A DNA stretch of 64,000 nucleotides. It comes from Flavobacterium sp. GTDB lineage: Bacteria > Bacteroidota > Bacteroidia > Flavobacteriales > Flavobacteriaceae. Position numbers and translations under genes: made by a program. Positions 1 through 9,395 of the stretch are shown one piece after another (the first letter of the stretch is position 1; the number at the start of each line of letters is the position of its first letter). The notes under the pieces are model-generated. The model worked only from the letters and a program-made list of their open reading frames with translations. It had not been told where the DNA came from and did no database searches. The stretch lies in assembly GCF_017744675.1 (NCBI RefSeq), contig NZ_JAGIAV010000006.1, positions 186,001 through 250,000 on the forward strand. The letters run 5' to 3'.

Positions 1-1
1 A

Positions 2-2668
2 AACGAAGGTACGCTGTATCTTTTAAACCGAGATAAAGACGCCTTTGAACTTTTTGATAAAAGAATCGATAATCTGCAGTGCATGATCGAAACTTCTGAT
101 GGAAAACTATGGGCAGGAAATTACACTTCGCTTTTATCTATTGATAAAAATACTCGGAAAATCACTAAAAAAATAATCGGAAATCCGATAAGATGTATTC
201 ACGAAGACAAGGACAAAAATCTTTGGGTGGGAACCCAAGAAGGCGGTCTGCTTTTATTTGACCGAAAAACAAATACATTTAAAAGATTAACAATAGATGA
301 TGGTCTGCCTTCAAATTCCATTCTGAGGTTATTAGAAGATAAGGAAGGAAATTTATGGATGAGCACGTACAACGGAATCTGCCGTTACGATAAAAAAAGT
401 AAAACATTCCGCAATTTTTCTGTAAATGACGGACTTCAAAGCAATCAGTTTAGTTTTAATGCTGGAACAAAACTTTCATCTGGAGAATTTCTTTTTGGAG
501 GTATAAACGGCTTTAATGTTTTTTATCCCCAAACGATAAAAGGCTTTATTCAAAAAAACAATGTGCTTCTTACTGATTTCTACGTCAATAATCAGCTTAT
601 TGAAGAAAGTAAGGCTGAGGTTGATGTCGATTCAAATAAAATAAAAGAAGTTAGTCTGGAATACGATCAAACCACTCTGTCATTAGAATTTGTGGCATTA
701 GACTATAATAATGCAGATAAAATAAATTACGCCTATTTTTTAGAAGGCTGGGATCAGCAATGGAATTATGTAGGCCAAACTCGAAAGGCAAATTATTCAA
801 GACTTCCTGAAGGAAAATATACTTTTAAAGTAAAAACTACCAATTTTAAAGGAGGCTGGAATAAAGAAGTCAGTTTAGTTTCTATCGAGGTTTTACCGCC
901 TTGGTACAGAACCTGGTGGGCGTATACATTGTACCTTTCTGCAATTGGCGGAATCTTGTTCTTGTATTTGGATTACAATAAAAACAAAGAAAAATTAAAG
1001 TATAAGGTAAAAATCGCTGAGCTTGAAAGTAAAAAAGAAAAAGAGATTGCCGAAAAGCAGTCTTCTATGTTTACTTATATTTCACACGAATTTAGAACAC
1101 CGCTTTCGCTGATTATTAATCCGCTGAAAAAAGCAGTTCAGAAAGAAATTGTAGAAAATGGTTCTTCTGGAAGCGATTTGGCCATTGCACATCGTAATGC
1201 CAGAAGACTTTTGAGTTTGGTTGATCAGCTTCTCTTATTAAGAAAAGCAGAAAACGATGCTGATTCTCTTCGCTTGTCGCCAATTAATGTAAACAATCTT
1301 TCTAATGAAGTGTACCAATGCTTTGTCAATCAGGCCAAAGATAAAAGCATTCATTATACTTTTACAATTCCAGATCATGAAATAACCCTTATTGGAGATT
1401 ATGAAAAGATCGAAATTTCGCTTTTCAATTTAATGTCAAATGCTTTCAAGTACACGCCAGTAGGAGGTGAGATCAATTTGACTTTGACGGAAAATGATCA
1501 AGAAGTTTTTCTTGAAATAGCGGATAGCGGAGACGGAATTGATAAAAAAGATATTGATGTTATTTTTGAAAAATTCAAACAGATCAATTCAAAAGTTTCG
1601 GTTGGAACTGGATTTGGCATTGGACTTTATATCGTAAAATATTTCGTTGACAAACATAAAGGTTCTGTAACCTGCAGCAGTGAAAAAGGAAAAGGAAGCA
1701 CTTTTAAATTGGCATTTTTAAAAGGAAATAGTCATTTTGAGGATATAGAAATTACGAATGAAAAACCGCAGCGAAGCCAATTATTTGACGAATTGATTCC
1801 AGATGAAATCGAAGAACCGATTTCTACAGCAATGACTTCTATTGCCGACAGTGATTTTAAAAAGACCATGTTAACCGATAAGCGAACTGTTCTTATAATT
1901 GATGATAATGCAGAAATTAGAGCCTATCTCATTAAGTTATTTGCGGATAATTACATAGTTTATAGTGCCGAGAATGGAGAAGAAGGTTTAAAAATGACCA
2001 AAAAACAGATGCCAGATCTTGTCATTAGTGATATTACTATGGAAGCTATGGACGGTTTAGAGTTGTGTCGAAGAATTAAAGAAGATAGTGCGTTATCGCA
2101 TATTCCAGTAATTTTATTAACGGCATCTAAAAATCCGGAGACCCATTTGCAGGGCATTAATGAAGGCGCAGACGATTACATCACCAAACCATTTGATGAT
2201 GATATTCTTACCGCAAGAGTCGAATCGTTATTGCGAAACCGCCATAACCTGCGTACCTATTTCTTAGATCATATAACATTAAAAGAAAATACGCAGAAAG
2301 TTCCTGTCGAATATCAAGAGATATTAAAAAAATGTATCGAGATTGTGGAAGCTAATATTCATAAAAAAGATTTTACGATTCGAACTTTTGCCCTTGAAAT
2401 GGGCATGAGCCACAGAACGCTTTATACCAAAATCAAAATTATTTCTGGTCAAACCTTAAATGCTTTTATTCGTTCACTGCGAATTAGAAGAGCAGCAATG
2501 CTCATGCTAACCGAAGATATGAATATTACTCAGGCCAGTACAGAAGTAGGTTTTGAAGATCCGAAATATTTCAGGCAACAGTTTGTTAAACTCTTTGGCA
2601 TGACGCCTTCAGAATACATCAAAAAGTATAAAACGTCATTCAATTCTGACTTGAATATCATTAAATAA
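2..2668 (+). CDS. Hybrid two-component system regulator (HTCS), 5' truncated by window edge
   Basis: This is a one-protein sensor and transcription factor that controls a neighbouring PUL. The frame is open to the left edge, so the first ATG in the window (83) is internal and part of the N-terminal propeller is missing. In order I see propeller repeats (the 'EDKEGNLWMSTYNG' type), a Y_Y_Y domain, one membrane segment near 915-975, a histidine kinase with phospho-acceptor His in 'YISHEFRTPLSL' (codon 1085-1087), an HATPase with 'GTGFGIGLYIVK', a receiver whose phospho-Asp lies in 'VISDITME' (codon 2030-2032), and a C-terminal AraC-type HTH. HTCS proteins normally bind an oligosaccharide in the periplasm and activate the adjacent susC/susD genes. 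By position it should control the plus-strand PUL that follows. Confidence 0.95.
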   Translation, partial: NEGTLYLLNRDKDAFELFDKRIDNLQCMIETSDGKLWAGNYTSLLSIDKNTRKITKKIIGNPIRCIHEDKDKNLWVGTQEGGLLLFDRKTNTFKRLTIDDGLPSNSILRLLEDKEGNLWMSTYNGICRYDKKSKTFRNFSVNDGLQSNQFSFNAGTKLSSGEFLFGGINGFNVFYPQTIKGFIQKNNVLLTDFYVNNQLIEESKAEVDVDSNKIKEVSLEYDQTTLSLEFVALDYNNADKINYAYFLEGWDQQWNYVGQTRKANYSRLPEGKYTFKVKTTNFKGGWNKEVSLVSIEVLPPWYRTWWAYTLYLSAIGGILFLYLDYNKNKEKLKYKVKIAELESKKEKEIAEKQSSMFTYISHEFRTPLSLIINPLKKAVQKEIVENGSSGSDLAIAHRNARRLLSLVDQLLLLRKAENDADSLRLSPINVNNLSNEVYQCFVNQAKDKSIHYTFTIPDHEITLIGDYEKIEISLFNLMSNAFKYTPVGGEINLTLTENDQEVFLEIADSGDGIDKKDIDVIFEKFKQINSKVSVGTGFGIGLYIVKYFVDKHKGSVTCSSEKGKGSTFKLAFLKGNSHFEDIEITNEKPQRSQLFDELIPDEIEEPISTAMTSIADSDFKKTMLTDKRTVLIIDDNAEIRAYLIKLFADNYIVYSAENGEEGLKMTKKQMPDLVISDITMEAMDGLELCRRIKEDSALSHIPVILLTASKNPETHLQGINEGADDYITKPFDDDILTARVESLLRNRHNLRTYFLDHITLKENTQKVPVEYQEILKKCIEIVEANIHKKDFTIRTFALEMGMSHRTLYTKIKIISGQTLNAFIRSLRIRRAAMLMLTEDMNITQASTEVGFEDPKYFRQQFVKLFGMTPSEYIKKYKTSFNSDLNIIK

Positions 2669-3301
2669 GCAATAGATTCCTTTTTGCCGTTGCATAATTT
2701 GCGTCTTTTTAAAATGAAAACCCGATTTTTTTTATCCGACTCAAACGTTTTAGCTGAAAAACTGCGTTTTATTCAATAATTGTATATTTTGTAAAAAATC
2801 CCCCATGATTTTAAATACTCTTCAAAATTTGACTCAAAATAATGGTTAATTGCAATTTTGACCTCCTTTTTTTTCCAATTTACCCCTCATTAGAAGTGTT
2901 ATTTAAACATTTCTTTGCAGTGATAGCAATCGAGAAATAGACTTTTGCTATTAGTCATAAGTGTTAATTAAGATAGTTAGTTATCTGTTTAAAGAGATGA
3001 GCCCTCTTTAAATTTTAGATTAGTAGTGGTTGGTTTACATTACTTATCATCCCGCAGTTTAAAAACATAAACTGCGGGTTACTTAAAAAAGACACTTATT
3101 ATAAACTTAAAAGGAAATAAAAAAGAAATATCTAACCATTAACCAAACTCAAAATAATATGAAAATGACCACATAATGATGTACTGCTGTTTTTTCTGCC
3201 TCGTATAAAAATAGCATAACCTCGAATAACCTACGATAATTAAAAAACAAACTTTGACTTTAGAAAAAAAACTAACTAACCTAACCTCAAAAATTAAAGA
3301 A
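2669..3301 (+). other. PUL1 leader/intergenic region, no gene
   Basis: These 633 bases separate the HTCS from the first PUL structural gene. I see no credible coding frame. The region should carry the HTCS-responsive promoter of PUL1, but I found no clean TAnnTTTG box; the nearest match (TTTG at 2914, TAGACTTTTG at 2938) is off-consensus. A perfect 10-bp hairpin at 3051-3078 is listed separately. Confidence 0.6.
3051..3078 (+). promoter_or_regulatory. Perfect hairpin in the PUL1 5' leader
   Basis: CCCGCAGTTT (3051-3060) pairs exactly with AAACTGCGGG (3069-3078) across an 8-base loop. The following bases are A-rich rather than a T tract, so it is not a normal terminator for the plus strand. 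It lies about 220 nt before the SusE/F-like start and could be a leader structure, an attenuator or an mRNA-stabilising stem. Confidence 0.45.
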
Positions 3302-4702
3302 ATGAAAAAAAATGTATTTTTATTTTTTCTTGCTCTTTTTGGCCTTCTCGCAACAACTGGATGCCAAAACAATGAATCAGGATTTCCAAGTTCTGATAAC
3401 CCTACGGTGGTAGTTTCTACAAAAGAGATTTATGGAGCTCCAAGTAGAAAATTTGAAATAAAAGCTGCACTTGCAGATGATCTAGGATTAAAAAGCGTAG
3501 AGATTCAGATTCCAGAATTATCGCTGGATAAAGTAATTTCTTTTGGAACAGATCCGCTTTTAAAAACCTATAATTTAAGTTACTTTTTTGAAGTTCCTGC
3601 AGATAGAGGAACGTCAGAAGCTTTCAAAATTAAATTAGCGATTACAGACGTTTCAGGAAATGTAGTCAACGAAGAGATTAACCTGCGTTTGGATGGTGAA
3701 TTTGCGGCTCCTAGCATAACCATGGTGACGCCAAAAGAAGGTGCGGTTATTTTGTTGTCTACGAGCAATGACATGCCAGTAAATTTTGTGGTAAACGATG
3801 ATTCAGGAATCGATTATGTACAAGTAAAATGTGAAGCTTTAGGAATCGATGAAATGATTCAGCTATCGGGAGCACCACAGTCGTATACATTCAATAAAAC
3901 GTATAAATTGCCAGTAACGGCTGCCAATTATGTTTTAACGATTACAGCAAAAGACAAATTTGCGATTCCGAATACAGGAACATTAAACGTAAATATCGTA
4001 GCTACAAACGAGTATCCAGCCATTTATTTATGCGATCAGCCAAAAGGAACCAATTTAACGACAGATGCAGTTGGGGTTCCGATGTATTTCCATGAAAAGA
4101 ACGGACAGGATTTCGAATTCAAGTATTATGCTGATAAAGACAACAAAGAAGTCTATTTCTTAGGTCAGGAATCTGATTTTGCCCCTCACTGTTTTGGCTT
4201 AAATAGTTCAGGAGAATTAGCAGATGATGTGGCTTCAACTCCAATTATTTTACCAACAAAAGGATATTACAAAATAAAAGTAAATCCAAATACCTTAAAA
4301 TATACTGTAGAGAAATATACGCCAACAAGTAAAGTTTGGGCAGATGTTGCAAACGGTTTATGGCATGATGATGCTGCACAAAGAAGACCATTTGTAAGTG
4401 TTTGCGGCGGCGGAATTCAAGGAGCAACTTGGGATACTTGGGATGCTTGGACTCAAAAAAGTTTACACCTTGCAAACAATCCTAGCAATCCTTATCAATT
4501 AGTGGGCGAATATACTTTAACAGGAACATTGGAGGCAACTTTTACAGGCCAATGGTGGGATCCTTCTTGGAGACTAATCAAAAACGGAATTGCAACTATG
4601 TCGCCAGGAGAAAATGGAAATGCCAAATATCCTGCCGCTCCAGGTGTATATAAAGTAGTTTTAGATACCGAATTAGAAAGAGTATTTATCACAAAAAAAT
4701 AG
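3302..4702 (+). CDS. SusE/SusF-like surface glycan-binding lipoprotein
   Basis: Probably an outer-membrane lipoprotein that binds starch-like or other glycans at the cell surface and assists the SusC/SusD pair. The chosen start (MKKNVFLFF) gives a lipoprotein signal peptide with lipobox 'LLATTGC'. An upstream ATG at 3254 would put a charged tail before the signal and was not used. The middle consists of beta-sandwich-like segments ('PAIYLCDQPKG...') and the last ~100 residues form a SusF/SusE-type binding module with several Trp residues ('GQWWDPSW'), which suits carbohydrate stacking. It lies 46 nt before susC, an order differing from the usual susC-susD-susE. The family call is by pattern; ligand unknown. 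Confidence 0.75.
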   Translation: MKKNVFLFFLALFGLLATTGCQNNESGFPSSDNPTVVVSTKEIYGAPSRKFEIKAALADDLGLKSVEIQIPELSLDKVISFGTDPLLKTYNLSYFFEVPADRGTSEAFKIKLAITDVSGNVVNEEINLRLDGEFAAPSITMVTPKEGAVILLSTSNDMPVNFVVNDDSGIDYVQVKCEALGIDEMIQLSGAPQSYTFNKTYKLPVTAANYVLTITAKDKFAIPNTGTLNVNIVATNEYPAIYLCDQPKGTNLTTDAVGVPMYFHEKNGQDFEFKYYADKDNKEVYFLGQESDFAPHCFGLNSSGELADDVASTPIILPTKGYYKIKVNPNTLKYTVEKYTPTSKVWADVANGLWHDDAAQRRPFVSVCGGGIQGATWDTWDAWTQKSLHLANNPSNPYQLVGEYTLTGTLEATFTGQWWDPSWRLIKNGIATMSPGENGNAKYPAAPGVYKVVLDTELERVFITKK

Positions 4703-4748
4703 TGTGTTATAACATAGTTGTAACAGTAAACAAATAAAACAGCTTGAT

Positions 4749-7700
4749 ATGAAATTTAAATATATAGGATTTTTTATTGCCCTTTTGTGTACTGCTGTAT
4801 CTTTTGGACAAATAAAAATAAAAGGTACTGTTAAGGATAAAGCCAATGTGCCGATTCCAGGAGTAAATATAATAGTGAAAGGAACTTCGACATCGGCAGC
4901 AACCGATTTTGATGGAAATTATGTTATCAGTGTTCCAAACAAAAATGCACAAATCGAATTTTCATTCGTAGGGTTTACTTCTCAGCTTGTGCCTGTTGGA
5001 GATAAAACAGAGATTAGTGTTGTAATGCAAGAATCAAGTCAGACATTAGATGAGATAGTGGTAGTAGGTTATGCCGCTGTAAAAAAGAGCGATGTTACGA
5101 GTTCGATTTCTTCTGTAAAAGGAAAAGAACTGCAAACGATGACTGTTGGTAACGTAGCAGAATCGCTTCAAGGAAAAGTTTCTGGGGTGCAGGTTACAGG
5201 ACAAGGTGGTCCGGGCGCACAGCCAAGGGTTTTAATTCGCGGTATTTCGACTTTAAACTTAAACACAGATCCGTTGTATGTAGTAGACGGAATCCCGATG
5301 GGAACAAGCATCAATTTCTTAAGCACTAATGAAATTGAATCTATGGAGGTTTTGAAAGATGCTTCTGCAAGTGCAATTTATGGTTCTCGTGCTTCTAATG
5401 GTGTTATTTTAATTACCACTAAAAAAGGGAAAGTAGGCAAAACGAGATTCAATTTTGATTTAAGTTCTGGTATGCAAATTATGAATAATCCTTATAATAT
5501 GGCTGATGCCGAGGGTTATGCGACAATTATGAATAAAGCTTATAACAATTCTGGCTATTCCGACTATCTTCCGAACCCATCTCAATACCGAGGAAAAACG
5601 ACAGATTGGTGGAAAGCAGGAATTAGAACAGGAACACCAGTTACAAATGCTTCTTTAGGTCTTTCAGGAGGTTCTGATAAGCATACCTATGCCATCAGTT
5701 TAAATTACTATGATTCTGACTCTATGTACGGAATTGGCGGTTGGGAAAGAGTAACTATGAGAATTGCGAATGATTTCAAATTCTCTGATAAATTCTCAGC
5801 AGGAATTACTTTAAACCCACGTTATGAAACTTGGGGAGCACCAAACAACTGGGCAGATTTTGATAAAATTGATCCAATTACGCCAATTTACAAACCAGCA
5901 GATCAGTTAAGCGGAACAGAAAATGAATACAGCATTTATGCAAGATCTCCATCTTATGTTTGGAATCCGGTTGCAGCTGTAAAACGTTATGATGATTATA
6001 CAAACAAATACAACTTAAATACAAACGGGTATTTACAATACGAACCTATCAAAGGTTTAGTATTCCGTACACAAGCGTCTGTTGAAGTTGGAGACGAAGT
6101 AAGAAATAAATTTGTTCCAGACTTTATAATTGATGCGGCTCACGAAAAACAAGAAATTAATACGGTTGAAAAGTGGAATACTACAAACGTAGATTGGACA
6201 TGGCAAAATACCATTACGTATTCTAAAACATTTGCAGAGAAACACAATGCTTCTTTGATGATTGGTAACACGATGGAAGAATACAACGGAAATAATCTTT
6301 GGGGTTACGGAGAAGGTGTGCCAAATAACTCAGATTCTATGAGAGAGTTAAATGCTGCTACTAAAAATAAAGACAGTAAAGGAAACAGCTGGTCTAGTTC
6401 GTTGATGTCTTATATTTCTCGTTTTTCTTATAACTATGATGGTAAATACTATTTTACAGGAACATTTAGACGTGATGGTTCTTCAAAATTCATGACCAAT
6501 AACAAATGGGCAAATTTCCCTTCGGCATCGGTTTCTTGGAGAATTTTAAACGAAGGTTTTATGGAATCTGCCAAAGAGGTTGTTAGCGATTTAAGATTAA
6601 GAGCAGGATGGGGTAAAGTAGGTAACCAAGGTTTGCCAGATGCAGTTTATCAGTCAAATATCGGACAAGGATATTATGTAATTGGTGGTAACGTGGTAGA
6701 TACTTCTTTTCCTTCTTCAATGGCAAATAAAGACATTAAATGGGAAACGGTAGAAGATATAAGTTTTGGTCTTGATTTCGGGTTCTGGAAAAATAAAGTT
6801 ACAGGTTCATTGGAATACTACAAAAAGCAGACACATGATATGCTGTTCTTAAAACAGTTTCCAACTTATAGCGGATTCCCAGGATATTCTACAATGTGGA
6901 CAAATATTGGATCAATGCAGTCAAGCGGTATCGATTTATTGCTTTCTTATAAAGATAAAAAAGGCGATTTCTCGTATGGTGTAGATGTAACTTTTACAAC
7001 GGTAAATGTAGATATGTTGTCGCTTTCTGCTGACGGAGAAAGGCTTTATGGATCAAGCAATAGAACTTTGACTGTAAAAGGAGATGAGCCAGGTTATTTC
7101 TACGGATATGTAGCTGACGGATTATTCCAAAACCAAACCGAACTTAATGCGCATACAGATGAGCATGGAACTAAATTACAGCCTTACGCAAAAGTGGGAG
7201 ATGTTCGTTTTAAAGATATTAACGGCGACGGAAAACTAGACGACAAAGACAGAACTAAAATTGGTTCTCCTTGGGCAGATTACAATATTGGTTTGAATTT
7301 GAATTTTGCCTACAAAAACTTCGATTTAGTAGCCAATTTTTATTCAAGCATTGGAAACGATATTGTAAACACCAATATTTCAGATTTGTATAATGGTGCA
7401 AGCTTAACAAACAAAGTTAGCGGATTAGATCAGATGGCTTGGCATGGAGAAGGAACTTCAAATTATATTCCTCGTTTGTCTAAAGATGATAACAATGAAA
7501 ACTTTACCAAATTCTCTTCTCTTTATGTGGAAGACGGCTCTTATGTGCGTATGAAAAATTTACAGGTAGGATATTCTTTCTACAACAAATTTGGATTAGA
7601 TAAATTAAGAGTTTCATTATCGGGTCAAAATTTATGGACATGGACCAACTATACAGGTGTTGACCCTGAGGTAGCTGGAGGTGACCCAGATAAACAAGAT

Positions 7701-7781
7701 AGAGTAAAAGGATCAGGTTTTGGAGGATGGAATTATCCGGTACAGCCAACAATCTTGATGGGACTTAATGTTGCATTTTAA
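4749..7781 (+). CDS. SusC-family TonB-dependent outer-membrane transporter (PUL1)
   Basis: Imports oligosaccharides across the outer membrane using TonB energy. The 1010-residue protein has a signal peptide ending near 'VSFGQ', an N-terminal carboxypeptidase-regulatory-like beta-sandwich ('GTVKDKANVPIPGVNIIV'), a 'DEIVVVGY' segment before the plug, plug motifs ('LYVVDGIPMG', 'SAIYGSRASNGVI'), and a long beta-barrel ending in aromatic 'LMGLNVAF'. Length is typical of the family. It is followed after 11 nt by susD, so the two are surely co-transcribed and form the usual lidded transporter complex. Substrate inferred from the downstream GH30/GH2/GH27/GH43 enzymes. Confidence 0.96.
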   Translation: MKFKYIGFFIALLCTAVSFGQIKIKGTVKDKANVPIPGVNIIVKGTSTSAATDFDGNYVISVPNKNAQIEFSFVGFTSQLVPVGDKTEISVVMQESSQTLDEIVVVGYAAVKKSDVTSSISSVKGKELQTMTVGNVAESLQGKVSGVQVTGQGGPGAQPRVLIRGISTLNLNTDPLYVVDGIPMGTSINFLSTNEIESMEVLKDASASAIYGSRASNGVILITTKKGKVGKTRFNFDLSSGMQIMNNPYNMADAEGYATIMNKAYNNSGYSDYLPNPSQYRGKTTDWWKAGIRTGTPVTNASLGLSGGSDKHTYAISLNYYDSDSMYGIGGWERVTMRIANDFKFSDKFSAGITLNPRYETWGAPNNWADFDKIDPITPIYKPADQLSGTENEYSIYARSPSYVWNPVAAVKRYDDYTNKYNLNTNGYLQYEPIKGLVFRTQASVEVGDEVRNKFVPDFIIDAAHEKQEINTVEKWNTTNVDWTWQNTITYSKTFAEKHNASLMIGNTMEEYNGNNLWGYGEGVPNNSDSMRELNAATKNKDSKGNSWSSSLMSYISRFSYNYDGKYYFTGTFRRDGSSKFMTNNKWANFPSASVSWRILNEGFMESAKEVVSDLRLRAGWGKVGNQGLPDAVYQSNIGQGYYVIGGNVVDTSFPSSMANKDIKWETVEDISFGLDFGFWKNKVTGSLEYYKKQTHDMLFLKQFPTYSGFPGYSTMWTNIGSMQSSGIDLLLSYKDKKGDFSYGVDVTFTTVNVDMLSLSADGERLYGSSNRTLTVKGDEPGYFYGYVADGLFQNQTELNAHTDEHGTKLQPYAKVGDVRFKDINGDGKLDDKDRTKIGSPWADYNIGLNLNFAYKNFDLVANFYSSIGNDIVNTNISDLYNGASLTNKVSGLDQMAWHGEGTSNYIPRLSKDDNNENFTKFSSLYVEDGSYVRMKNLQVGYSFYNKFGLDKLRVSLSGQNLWTWTNYTGVDPEVAGGDPDKQDRVKGSGFGGWNYPVQPTILMGLNVAF

Positions 7782-7792
7782 TCAAAACGATC

Positions 7793-9394
7793 ATGAAAAA
7801 AATAATAGTATCAATAATAGCTTTTTCTCTATTAGCAGTTTCTTGCAGCGATTTTATTGAAAAAGAACAGAGAGGAACGCAGACTTTGGAAAACTATTTC
7901 CAAACCGCGCAAGAATGCGAAAATTATACCAATGAATTAACGCAACGTTTATTGCTGGCAAAAGACTGGTGGACTTTGACTGCGCCAAGAGTAACCAACG
8001 AAATGTCAACAGACGACGCTTGGATGGGAAATACAGGACAAGACAGCGGAGCACATAGACCATGTTCGCAATATCTTATCACTCCTGATAATATGGGTGA
8101 TATGAATAGTATTTATACAGCCCATTATTATACCATTCAATCTGCCAATATAGGTTTAGAAAGAATGGCTCAATCGCCAATTACAGATGCTCAGAAAAAC
8201 CAATATATGGGCGAATCTTTATTTGTGCGTGCGTATTGCTATTACGAATTGGTAAATCTTTTTGGAGGAGTTCCTTTGTACACAAAATCATTAGGAACGG
8301 GAGATTTAACTTTACAGAGAAGTTCTGCTGCAGAGGTATATGCGCAAATTGAAACCGATCTTAAAGATGCCGCTGCTAAATTAGAAAGCGCTCCTGTAAA
8401 TAAAGACGGTAGAATAAACAAATGGGCGGCTTATGCTTTATTGGCGCGTGTTTCTTTATTTCAAGAAAAATGGGCTGAAGCAAAAACATATTCAAACAAA
8501 GTAATTACAGAAGGGCCTTTCCAATTAGAAGCAGATTTCTTAAATATTTGGAATGTCAACAATCACAATGGAGTTGAATCTATTTTAGAAGCGCAGTCTT
8601 CTTCAGTTCAAAACAGAGATTTAGGAGCTGCTTTGCCAACTTTAGCTGGAGCTAGAGGAGAAGACAAAAAGAACTTTCCAAGCAATGATGCCGCTGATGT
8701 TTTAGACGGATGGGGATGGTGCATGCCAACAAGTGACTTAGAAAATGCCTATCTTTCTGAAAATGATGTAATTCGTCGCAGAAGCACAATCACAAAATGG
8801 GGAGAAGCAGCTTACGGAGATGAAGTTTTAAATCCAACGCATAAATTTAGTTTAAACGACAATAAATCAGGACGTATTTGCCGCAAATATTATATTCCGA
8901 TTGCAACACGTCGTTCTTTAGATAAAAAAGACGGCCACTTGCCATTAAACATTCCATTGATTCGTTTGGCGGAAATGTATTTGACAAGAGCAGAAGCAAA
9001 TTACCATTTAGGTGGAGATGCATTAGCAGATATCAACATCATTAGAGCACGTGTAAAATTAGATCCAAAAACAGGAATTTCTGGCCCAACTTTATTGAAA
9101 CAAATCTATAAAGAACGCCGTTTAGAATTGGCTTTTGAAGGATTGCGTTTATTTGATATCCGTCGCGAAAAAGACCCAACAACAGGAAGACCGGTAATAG
9201 AATCTTTAATGGGGCCAAACGGAACTTTTGTAAAATACAATTTAAGTTCAACAGATCCTTATGAAACCACTAACTTGAGAGAACCGCAAGACAAAGGAAT
9301 CAATTTTGATCCTTCGAAACACTTATTGTGGCCAATTCCGCAATTAGAAATCGATTTGAGTGGTAATGTCATTAAACAAAATCCTGGATACTAA
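7793..9394 (+). CDS. SusD/RagB-family glycan-binding lipoprotein (PUL1)
   Basis: The surface lid of the SusCD complex, capturing oligosaccharides for SusC. It is 533 residues with a lipoprotein signal ('LLAVSCSDF') and the family's alpha-helical TPR-like scaffold. The C-terminal signature 'IYKERRLELAFEGLRLFDIRR' and the terminal 'LLWPIPQLEI...NPGY' are diagnostic of RagB/SusD. The next gene starts one base after its stop codon, indicating tight operon structure. Confidence 0.96.
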   Translation: MKKIIVSIIAFSLLAVSCSDFIEKEQRGTQTLENYFQTAQECENYTNELTQRLLLAKDWWTLTAPRVTNEMSTDDAWMGNTGQDSGAHRPCSQYLITPDNMGDMNSIYTAHYYTIQSANIGLERMAQSPITDAQKNQYMGESLFVRAYCYYELVNLFGGVPLYTKSLGTGDLTLQRSSAAEVYAQIETDLKDAAAKLESAPVNKDGRINKWAAYALLARVSLFQEKWAEAKTYSNKVITEGPFQLEADFLNIWNVNNHNGVESILEAQSSSVQNRDLGAALPTLAGARGEDKKNFPSNDAADVLDGWGWCMPTSDLENAYLSENDVIRRRSTITKWGEAAYGDEVLNPTHKFSLNDNKSGRICRKYYIPIATRRSLDKKDGHLPLNIPLIRLAEMYLTRAEANYHLGGDALADINIIRARVKLDPKTGISGPTLLKQIYKERRLELAFEGLRLFDIRREKDPTTGRPVIESLMGPNGTFVKYNLSSTDPYETTNLREPQDKGINFDPSKHLLWPIPQLEIDLSGNVIKQNPGY

Positions 9395-9395
9395 C

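Noticed and set aside
3254..3301. Longer start for the SusE/F-like gene
   Set aside because: Adds a charged 16-residue tail ahead of a perfect lipoprotein signal starting at 3302.
9360..9395. Longer start for the first GH30 gene
   Set aside because: It would overlap susD and place polar residues before the lipoprotein signal; 9396 gives a proper signal and lipobox.
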